From GCA-2786165 sp964625775 (GTDB lineage: Bacteria; Pseudomonadota; Gammaproteobacteria; Legionellales; Legionellaceae), in NCBI GenBank assembly GCA_964625775.1, contig CAZVEH010000042.1:1-19127 (forward strand): a DNA stretch of 19,127 nucleotides, written 5' to 3'. The number at the start of each line of letters is the position of its first letter. Within the stretch, counting starts at the first letter, position 1. The translations under genes were made by a program, and so were the position numbers. Below the pieces are notes generated by a model. That model did not search any database, had not been told where the DNA came from, and saw nothing but the letters and a program-made list of their open reading frames with translations. Positions 1 to 5,417 of the stretch are shown here, piece by piece.

Positions 1-1534
1 CCATGCCATATCGCCCTGGCTCTACACATACCCCAAATAACATCACCGTATTCGGATGGCGCAACAACCCATGGCATTGTGCTTCTTCTTGAAATGACTT
101 TAAGGCTTCCGCTGACAATCTCGTTGCGTGTAACTGCTTAATGGCAACGCTCACCATTTGCCACGTGCCTTTGTATACCACCCCAAAACCGCCCTGGCCT
201 AATCTTTTGTTGGCATCTATTTCTAAAGATGAAAAAGTAATCGTTGGGACTGAACTTGGACTTCTATCGCCTGATCCCTTAAGGCTGGTGTTTTCCATTT
301 TGGCTGATAATTCTTCTTCGACTCTTTGGACTGCCTTTACCGGTTTTGGGGGCTTTGCTGGAGGTGTGAGTAGCCCTTTGCTATCAGTTTGGTTGGACAA
401 TGGTTCAACACAAAGCGTTGTCGAAACTGTTTGACTTGGCGTGACTTTTTTAGGTTTAAAAGGCGTTTGTAATTCCGCTATCGTTTCTGGTGCATCTGTA
501 GCGGTGTCTGACGACAAGGGTGTTGTAGGGATTGCGGTTGGTGTGGTGGTGGCGTCGGTTTTTTGAACTGCTTCTACTTGTCCAGCTAATGTTGGGTTAA
601 GGCCTATGTTCCATAGTTCTATCACGCCATTCATATGCCCACTCGCTAACCATCCATTGGGAAGCATGGCTAGAGCGGTTATTGCAGAGCGTCCCTTTAG
701 TGTCGAATAGCAAATGCCGGTTGACGCGCCCCAGATGCGTATTGCTCCATCATAAGACGCGCTCACGAAACGGTTATCGGGAAGTAGTGTTAGAGCAGAG
801 AAAATGTTTGGACCACTACGCACTTTGCTTTTCACAAGACAATCACCGCTATTCACATTCCAAATACGTATACTGTTACGTATACTGTTCTCATGACACG
901 AACCACTCACAAGGCGGCCATCGGGTAATACAGCCAGGGCGAATATATAGCCATGATGTCCCTCTAGTACCGAAATACAATGATTATTTGCCTCATTCCA
1001 GATGCAAATACGCGTCTCAGAAAACGCACTCACAAGCCGGTTATTGGGAAGCACTGCTAATGCGGTTACAGAACCACAGTGCCCTTCAATTGTCGAAAGA
1101 CAACGACCACCGTCCAAATCCCAGATGCGTATTGTTCCATCCGAAGACCCGCTTGCAAGACGTCCATTGGGAAATAGAGCAATCGCGTTTACTTCTTTGC
1201 TATGCCCCTTGAGTATCAAAAGACAACGACCACTGCGCGCATCCCAGATGCGTACTGTATTATCCAGAGAACCACTCGCGAGACGGCCGTCAGAGAGTAC
1301 GGCTAAGACTTTTACAGTACCACTATGGCCATCAAGGGTCGAAACACAATGTCCACTGCTCACATCCCAGATGCGTATGGCCCCACCATAAGACCCGCTC
1401 GCAAGATGGCCATCATGAAGTACAGCTAAAGCATGTACTTCTCCTGTTGCCTTGATTTCCCCTGCCTTCACTGGCTCAAATTCCGATTTTTTAGACACAA
1501 CGCCTTGCGTTGAACCAAACAAGCCTTTAAACAT
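1..1534 (-). CDS. WD40 propeller-protein kinase fusion, partial (3' end outside window)
   Basis: The reading frame is open from an ATG at 1534 to the window edge (511 codons, no stop), behind a purine-rich ribosome site (AGGGAGAGAGG). Residues 33-315 hold seven WD40 repeats of about 41 residues (blade 5 is 47), most ending in IRIWD or IRIWN followed by a GH dipeptide: enough for one closed seven-blade propeller. Residues 316-443 are a Thr/Pro/Lys-rich linker. From residue 444 a kinase N-lobe begins: glycine loop GQGGFG (446-451), VAIK with the ATP-binding Lys466, a likely helix-C Glu484, and an RHPN motif (493-496). The N-lobe most resembles tyrosine-kinase-like kinases. The catalytic loop and DFG motif lie outside the window, so activity cannot be judged. 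Blades are similar even at DNA level, suggesting recent repeat expansion. There is no signal peptide. A host-directed effector role is inference only. Confidence 0.85.
   Translation of the reverse strand, partial: MFKGLFGSTQGVVSKKSEFEPVKAGEIKATGEVHALAVLHDGHLASGSYGGAIRIWDVSSGHCVSTLDGHSGTVKVLAVLSDGRLASGSLDNTVRIWDARSGRCLLILKGHSKEVNAIALFPNGRLASGSSDGTIRIWDLDGGRCLSTIEGHCGSVTALAVLPNNRLVSAFSETRICIWNEANNHCISVLEGHHGYIFALAVLPDGRLVSGSCHENSIRNSIRIWNVNSGDCLVKSKVRSGPNIFSALTLLPDNRFVSASYDGAIRIWGASTGICYSTLKGRSAITALAMLPNGWLASGHMNGVIELWNIGLNPTLAGQVEAVQKTDATTTPTAIPTTPLSSDTATDAPETIAELQTPFKPKKVTPSQTVSTTLCVEPLSNQTDSKGLLTPPAKPPKPVKAVQRVEEELSAKMENTSLKGSGDRSPSSVPTITFSSLEIDANKRLGQGGFGVVYKGTWQMVSVAIKQLHATRLSAEALKSFQEEAQCHGLLRHPNTVMLFGVCVEPGRYGM
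865..889. repeat. 12-bp perfect tandem duplication inside WD40 blade 5
   Basis: The unit ACGTATACTGTT occurs twice in a row (866-877 and 878-889), and one matching base extends it on the left. On the coding (minus) strand it adds four residues, so blade 5 reads SIRNSIRIW where the other blades have a single strand ending in IRIW. The frame is kept. It looks like a recent slippage or recombination event that lengthens a loop at the blade edge. Confidence 0.85.
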
Positions 1535-1557
1535 AACCTCTCTCCCTTGACGACACG

Positions 1558-1587
1558 ATTCAACACTGTGTTTTTTTCAAATGTCAA
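1558..1587 (-). promoter_or_regulatory. Possible sigma-70 promoter of the WD40-kinase gene
   Basis: On the minus strand a perfect -35 TTGACA (1587-1582) is followed after 18 bp by TTGAAT (1563-1558), a 4/6 match to the -10 consensus. Transcription would begin near 1551, leaving a leader of about 17 nt that just holds the ribosome site. The -10 box is weak, so this is a candidate only. Confidence 0.35.
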
Positions 1588-1696
1588 TAAACCACTCAAC
1601 AACTCAGGGCAACCGCATCTAAACAAATATAATATAACCAGAGTGCCTACGTTCCGCACTTTATGCGCGTAATCGAGTTTCAATCGCGAATCAATA

Positions 1697-1735
1697 TCGC
1701 CCACCTACCGTGCATAAAGCACGGTAGGTGGGCGA
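1697..1735. repeat. Strong perfect hairpin, 17-bp stem, 5-nt loop
   Basis: Left arm 1697-1713 (core CCCACCTACCGTGC) pairs perfectly with right arm 1719-1735 around the loop ATAAA. It lies 3' of the nuclease gene, which reads toward it from the right, and upstream of the WD40-kinase gene. On the minus strand the stem is followed by ATATTGATTC, not a T-run; on the plus strand by an A-run. It is therefore not a textbook Rho-independent terminator, although a stem this stable could stop polymerase or protect a 3' end. It may also be a mobile palindromic repeat. Confidence 0.75.
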
Positions 1736-1844
1736 AAAAGATGGCTTTAAAGTTGAAAATTAAGATGCGTTTGCCCTGCTCAAAAACTCTAAGTTCAATC
1801 ACTCTTTTAAAAAAACGGAGCCACTGAAAGATCTCCAATCCGGA

Positions 1845-2732
1845 TCAAAGCTCTGTCTGTAGGTCTTCTATCTCCTCGCGCGTCAATCCTGTGCTCAGCA
1901 TGACGATGTCTATACCGACATTTTGTTTTAATAAGGTTCTTGCGATGTCGCGTCGTTCATTTTTTAATTTGGCTTCGCCCAGAGCTTCACCCTCAGCTTT
2001 CCCTACAGCCTTACCCTCAGTATAGCTATCTAGAATAAGTGTTTTTTCACGTCGTACAGAATCCCAATAGCTGTCATAGACTTCAAGCTCCCTTGGGGTA
2101 TAAGCAGATTCTTCCGACAAAGAAACTGCTTCTGCTATTTCTGGTACTGCAAGTAATTCTTGAGAAACAGTACGCGTTTTTTCATCGATTTCTCGTAAAA
2201 ATCGCAACCATAACAATCTTAATTTCTTTTCATGTTGTGAATGAACTGGAAACTTGGGAAGTTCAATAAAAATTAACTGCAAATGCTCAATCACATCACT
2301 ATGGATATCGCCTTTCTTCACCAATTGGTAGTGATGGTACCAATCCAAACTCGTTTGATCGTAGATGTCAGCAACGAGACCCAAACCATAAACCGGTTGT
2401 AAAAATTTGTATTCGCCACCTTTGTCTAATTGTTTGATAAAGGCTTGGCTGGTGCCAAACAGCAAGCGTTTCTTAAAACTGTCTGTCCAATTCATTTGCA
2501 TTTCAACAATAAATACTCTGCCTTCTGCATCTTTGCATTTGACATCCGCTATCGTACGTTTGAACTCAGGAATAACCGGTACTTGCTCACTGGGCAAATA
2601 GCTCAGCTCCACGATACTTCTATCCGGGGACAGGGGCAGAACCGCGTTTAAAAAACTGATTAATATATGCGGGTGCTCACCAAAGATTTTCTTGAATACG
2701 ATGTCTGATTTCGGATCTAAATAGCGTGACAT
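1845..2732 (-). CDS. PD-(D/E)XK nuclease family protein (Rpn / transposase-like)
   Basis: The N-terminal MSRYLDPKSDIVFKKIFGE is the hallmark opening of the Rpn/PDDEXK_2 family, related to recombination-promoting nucleases such as RpnA. Counting from this start, the active-site signature is visible as D63 (IADVK) followed by E77-x-Q79 (IVEMQ), the usual D...ExQ form. The C-terminal part has an Ala/Gly/Glu/Lys-rich stretch with short repeats (GKAVGKAEGEALGEAK) and an amphipathic helix, common in the family. The ATG at 2732 is preferred because AAGAGA lies 9 nt upstream; an in-frame ATG at 2756 would add eight residues. Length, 295 residues, is typical. Known members cut DNA, promote RecA-independent recombination in E. 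coli, or act in phage defence; the role here is unknown. It stands alone beside the lpxA cluster with long gaps on both sides, which suggests an insertion. Confidence 0.85.
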   Translation of the reverse strand: MSRYLDPKSDIVFKKIFGEHPHILISFLNAVLPLSPDRSIVELSYLPSEQVPVIPEFKRTIADVKCKDAEGRVFIVEMQMNWTDSFKKRLLFGTSQAFIKQLDKGGEYKFLQPVYGLGLVADIYDQTSLDWYHHYQLVKKGDIHSDVIEHLQLIFIELPKFPVHSQHEKKLRLLWLRFLREIDEKTRTVSQELLAVPEIAEAVSLSEESAYTPRELEVYDSYWDSVRREKTLILDSYTEGKAVGKAEGEALGEAKLKNERRDIARTLLKQNVGIDIVMLSTGLTREEIEDLQTEL

Positions 2733-2826
2733 ATTCTGGATTCTCTTTTGAGTCATGCGTTGATTCGCAATGAAATCTCGTTACATCTTAAAAAAACACA
2801 CTGAGCGTACCTTTTTAATCACGTGT

Positions 2827-2855
2827 ATCTTATCAAAATGAGCAACTTCTGACAA
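2827..2855 (-). promoter_or_regulatory. Candidate sigma-70 promoter of the Rpn-type nuclease gene
   Basis: On the minus strand TTGTCA (2855-2850, 5/6 to the -35 consensus) and TAAGAT (2832-2827, 4/6 to the -10 consensus) are separated by exactly 17 bp. Transcription would begin near 2820, about 88 nt before the preferred ATG at 2732. Prediction by eye only. Confidence 0.4.
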
Positions 2856-2906
2856 CGCGCAGTCTTCACAGGGCCAGGGGAAATCATACGTTGATTGCAT
2901 TAGATG

Positions 2907-2948
2907 TAATTGGGGTCATTCTCTCTCACGCGTGAATGACACCAATTA
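2907..2948. repeat. Imperfect inverted repeat, 15-bp arms, downstream of lpxA
   Basis: Arms 2907-2921 and 2934-2948 (core AATTGGNGTCATTC) pair with a single mismatch around a 12-nt loop that itself contains the palindrome TCACGCGTGA. The hairpin lies 95 nt past the lpxA stop in the direction of lpxA transcription. No T-run follows it on the minus strand, so it is not a classical terminator. It could be a Rho-dependent 3' end structure or a remnant of a small palindromic element. The rest of 2733-3042, apart from the nuclease promoter, shows nothing recognisable. Confidence 0.6.
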
Positions 2949-3042
2949 ATCAATTATGAGTGGTTTTTTGTAGCCAAAATAGTTTCATCAGAACCTAAAA
3001 AAGAAGGAGGCCCATATCCTTACCCTATAGATTTGGTTCAAA

Positions 3043-3813
3043 TTACCTTACAATACCGCGAGTTGAGGCATTCAACGCCTCGATCAACAGCACAACTTCA
3101 GGACATTCAGATTGCATCGCTGTTAATTCTACAACAGCTTGCTGCACAGTGAGTCCTTTACGGAAAATAATTTTGTACGCACGGCGCAAATTATCAATCG
3201 CTTCAGAAGAAAAGCCTCCGCGACGCAAACCAACGGTATTGATTCCACACGCTGAGGTGTCTGCTCCTGCTATCATCAGGTAAGGCAAAACATCTTTAGT
3301 GACATAGGTCGCACGCGCAACAAAAGCGTAAGCGCCTACATGACAAAATTGATGAACTGCAGCATAAGCACCGATATTGACATAATCATTCACCGTCACA
3401 TGTCCTGATAATGCAGAGTAGCTGACCATGATCACATGATTACCTACATTACAATCATGCCCAACGTGAGAGTACGCCATAAAAAAATTACGATGCCCAA
3501 TGCGCGTGATGCCCCCACCTTTTACCGTACCGCGGCTGATCATAGAAAATTCACGAATGATATTCTGATCACCTATTTCTAAACGCGTGGGTTCATTTTG
3601 ATACGTGATATCTTGTGGCGCATCACCTACCGAGGCAAATTGAAAAATTTTATTATTTTGGCCAATCTTAGTTGGACCTTGAATGACCACATGCGGTCCC
3701 ACCCATGTACCCGCACCTATTTCAACATCCGCCCCAATGATGGTACCTGGACCAATGACCACATCATCAGCAATCTTGGCTGATGAATGAATGATTGCAT
3801 GCTCAGAAATCAC
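3043..3813 (-). CDS. lpxA: Acyl-ACP--UDP-N-acetylglucosamine O-acyltransferase
   Basis: LpxA transfers an R-3-hydroxyacyl chain from acyl carrier protein to UDP-GlcNAc, the first step of lipid A synthesis, in the cytoplasm. The protein (256 residues; about 262 in E. coli) is a left-handed parallel beta-helix built from hexapeptide repeats (for example IGPGTI, IGAGTW, IGQNNK). The motif HVGHDCNVGN carries the expected catalytic histidine at residue 119 (E. coli His125), and VHQFCHVGAYAFVA is the conserved LpxA block. The C-terminal helical region begins around VGLRRGGFSSEAI. The start is a GTG at 3813, supported by AAGGA seven nt upstream. It overlaps the 3' end of fabZ by 11 bp, so the two are translationally coupled. 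lpxB, the usual next gene, is not here. Confidence 0.97.
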   Translation of the reverse strand: MISEHAIIHSSAKIADDVVIGPGTIIGADVEIGAGTWVGPHVVIQGPTKIGQNNKIFQFASVGDAPQDITYQNEPTRLEIGDQNIIREFSMISRGTVKGGGITRIGHRNFFMAYSHVGHDCNVGNHVIMVSYSALSGHVTVNDYVNIGAYAAVHQFCHVGAYAFVARATYVTKDVLPYLMIAGADTSACGINTVGLRRGGFSSEAIDNLRRAYKIIFRKGLTVQQAVVELTAMQSECPEVVLLIEALNASTRGIVR

Positions 3814-4273
3814 TATTTTTTTCCTTTTTTACTTGCTTTGCAGCACTCATTAAATCAGCAGAACAAGCTAACTTATCGCCAACATATACCTCACCATGCA
3901 TACGCCAAAAATCACGTTTTTGCGTACTCAAGCTCACACGCAAATGCAGTTGATCGCCTGGCGTCACAACCATTTTAAATTTAGCATTGTCTATACCTGC
4001 AAAGAAATATAGAAACTCATGACCTTCTTCAGGCGAACGAGACAAATTAGACAAGATTGCAGAGGCTTGTGCCAGAGCTTCCAACATCAATACACCTGGC
4101 ATAATGGGATTACCGGGAAAATGGCCTGTAAAAAAAGGCTCATTCATGCTGACATTTTTAATAGCCGTCAAATACTCAAAAGGCTTATAGTCAATCACGC
4201 GATCAACCAATAAAAAAGGGTAACGATGCGGCAACAGCGTTAAAATGGTATTGATATCCACGGATTCAGTCAT
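3803..4273 (-). CDS. fabZ: 3-hydroxyacyl-[acyl-carrier-protein] dehydratase FabZ
   Basis: FabZ removes water from 3-hydroxyacyl-ACP in fatty-acid elongation, and competes with LpxA and LpxD for the same substrate, which explains their usual pairing. This is a hot-dog fold protein of 156 residues. LPHRYPFLLVDR lies near the N-terminus. The active-site His51 is in GHFPGNPIMPG and the catalytic Glu65 in LEALAQ (E. coli His54 and Glu68). The start is taken as ATG 4273 with GAGAGA upstream; an in-frame TTG directly before it could add one residue. It is followed by lpxA with an 11-bp overlap. It is preceded by a 427-bp gap holding a palindromic repeat where lpxD would be expected. Confidence 0.97.
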   Translation of the reverse strand: MTESVDINTILTLLPHRYPFLLVDRVIDYKPFEYLTAIKNVSMNEPFFTGHFPGNPIMPGVLMLEALAQASAILSNLSRSPEEGHEFLYFFAGIDNAKFKMVVTPGDQLHLRVSLSTQKRDFWRMHGEVYVGDKLACSADLMSAAKQVKKEKNSDF

Positions 4274-4700
4274 CAAACATCTCTCTCATATCAAGTTACT
4301 ATTTCAGAGCCTATGCAAAACCACGAGGTTTGCAATCTGCCCTGTATGTATTCAAAAGCACAAACACAAAGAACAACCACATCAGCATGTGCTAGCATTT
4401 AGGTAACTGCTCACCCCACCAGAACCGTTCGGCCTGAGGAGGATGCGGAGCATCCGTCTCGAAGGCTTACCTTCAAATGCATTACCCTTTGAGCCGCTGC
4501 AAAGGCGGCTGCTCAGGGCGAACGGGTGAGTCGTTACACATTTAGAATGTAACATCCACGCTTTTTAATTTCAGAGCAATTGCCTGATCTGCGCTTAGAT
4601 AATCACCCTCCCCCTAGGGGAGGAAGATGTATTCTCGTTCTCTGAATGGTCAAACACGCTGTAATAGCTGTTCTGAAAGGTGATACTAGGTGGGCATCAA
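4274..4700. other. Intergenic region between skp and fabZ; lpxD absent
   Basis: These 427 bp occupy the place where gammaproteobacteria normally carry lpxD. I see no reading frame or trace of LpxD hexapeptide repeats on the minus strand. Contents: copy A of the dispersed palindromic repeat (4403-4537) and a 7-bp GC hairpin with a 3-nt loop at 4607-4623 (CCTCCCC paired with GGGGAGG). No T-run follows the hairpin. fabZ must be transcribed by read-through from skp or from an unrecognised promoter here. Confidence 0.7.
4403..4537. repeat. Dispersed palindromic repeat, copy A
   Basis: Nested inverted arms enclose two inner hairpins. The outer arms are GTAACTGCTCACCC (from 4403) and GGGTGAGTCGTTAC (to 4537). 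The inner arms are CCGTTCGGCCTGAG (4425-4438) and CTCAGGGCGAACGG (4512-4525), which pair at 13 of 14 positions. Inside are GGATGC-GGA-GCATCC and AGCCGC...GCGGCT. The left half is nearly identical to copy B at 13500. There is no coding potential. This fits a small non-autonomous (REP/MITE-like) family placed between genes. Confidence 0.8.
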
Positions 4701-5201
4701 TTACTTGATTTCTTGCATCACTTTAGAAGTCACATCTAATTTATCAACACTGAAAGGTGCCGCATCTTTTTGAAATACCAAATCATATTTTTCAGATTCA
4801 GCTACTTTCGCAATCGCCGCACGGATTTTATTATAAAACTCTTCCATAGCTTCATTGTGTGCTGTGCTCAGTTCTTGTTGATACTGCTGACCATCACGCT
4901 CAAATTGCTGTTGTTCACCGACAATTTTTTTCTCTAGATCTTTACGCTGAGATTGGCTCATCACAGCGGTATCACGCTTGAAGGTTTCCATATCTTTCTT
5001 CAAACTTTCTTCCATCGTGATCAATTTGTCTCTGCGCGGTTTGAATTGTTTTTCTAATTTTTCTTGGATGCCCTTCATTTGTGATGAAGTCTGCATGATT
5101 TTTTGCAGGTCCACTACTCCGATTTTTGCACCTTCTGCAAACGCAGACACACTGCTCATGGCAAATATCATCGCCATTAACCAACTACTTAGTCGCTTCA
5201 T
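4701..5201 (-). CDS. skp: Periplasmic chaperone Skp (OmpH family)
   Basis: Skp holds unfolded outer-membrane proteins in the periplasm and passes them to the BamA machine, whose gene lies directly upstream. The 166-residue protein has a signal peptide (positive KR, hydrophobic segment, cleavage likely after residue 22, SVSAFA) and then the conserved KIGVVDLQKIMQTS strand-helix. A long Gln/Lys/Glu-rich coiled-coil region (about 45-130) forms the tentacles, and a C-terminal strand (YDLVFQKDAAPFSV) completes the body. The ATG at 5201 is chosen over the longer open frame (to 5330) because GGAGA sits 8 nt upstream and the signal peptide starts exactly there. It is separated from bamA by 216 bp, so it may have its own promoter. 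Confidence 0.95.
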   Translation of the reverse strand: MKRLSSWLMAMIFAMSSVSAFAEGAKIGVVDLQKIMQTSSQMKGIQEKLEKQFKPRRDKLITMEESLKKDMETFKRDTAVMSQSQRKDLEKKIVGEQQQFERDGQQYQQELSTAHNEAMEEFYNKIRAAIAKVAESEKYDLVFQKDAAPFSVDKLDVTSKVMQEIK

Positions 5202-5268
5202 TATTCGATTCTCCAAAGAAAAACATGTCAATGCCCAATCTATTTTGAACAAATCCAAAACAGCGCTA

Positions 5269-5296
5269 ATCGTAGCACAATTCAATTCAATCTGAA
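5269..5296 (-). promoter_or_regulatory. Candidate extended -10 promoter of skp
   Basis: On the minus strand TTCAGA (5296-5291) and TACGAT (5274-5269) are 16 bp apart, and TGC directly before the -10 box makes the extended -10 form TGnTAnnAT. Transcription would begin near 5262, giving a leader of about 60 nt. It would let skp, and perhaps fabZ-lpxA, be expressed apart from bamA. I see no convincing sigma-E site. Confidence 0.35.
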
Positions 5297-5417
5297 AAGA
5301 TAGAATGCGATAATTTTGAAAAAATCGCAACTATTTACCTCAATGGTTGACGCCTGGAGAAACGTCAGATTTGAGTGCTAAACGGTTACCAAAAATCATC
5401 GCATCTCTCTACCCAGA

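Larger units (their letters stand above)
1535..1844. other. Intergenic region between nuclease gene and WD40-kinase gene
   Basis: Both flanking genes read on the minus strand. The stretch holds the candidate WD40-kinase promoter and a long perfect hairpin at 1697-1735. A 78-codon minus-strand reading frame (1704-1468) crosses it but overlaps the supported WD40-kinase start and has no recognised domain, so it is not called. I see nothing else in 1736-1844. Confidence 0.6.

Noticed and set aside
682..1391. Two long plus-strand open frames (176 and 129 codons)
   Set aside because: They lie opposite the WD40 repeats; their regularity is a shadow of the repeat codons, and no ribosome site precedes them.
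1468..1704. Minus-strand open frame of 78 codons upstream of the WD40-kinase gene
   Set aside because: It overlaps the well-supported start of the WD40-kinase gene in another frame, begins inside the hairpin arm and shows no known domain.
4607..4623. GC-rich 7-bp hairpin as terminator of skp
   Set aside because: No T-run follows it on the minus strand, so an intrinsic terminator is not supported.
5202..5330. N-terminal extension of Skp by 43 residues
   Set aside because: The extension would bury the signal peptide, while ATG 5201 has a good ribosome site and a textbook signal sequence.
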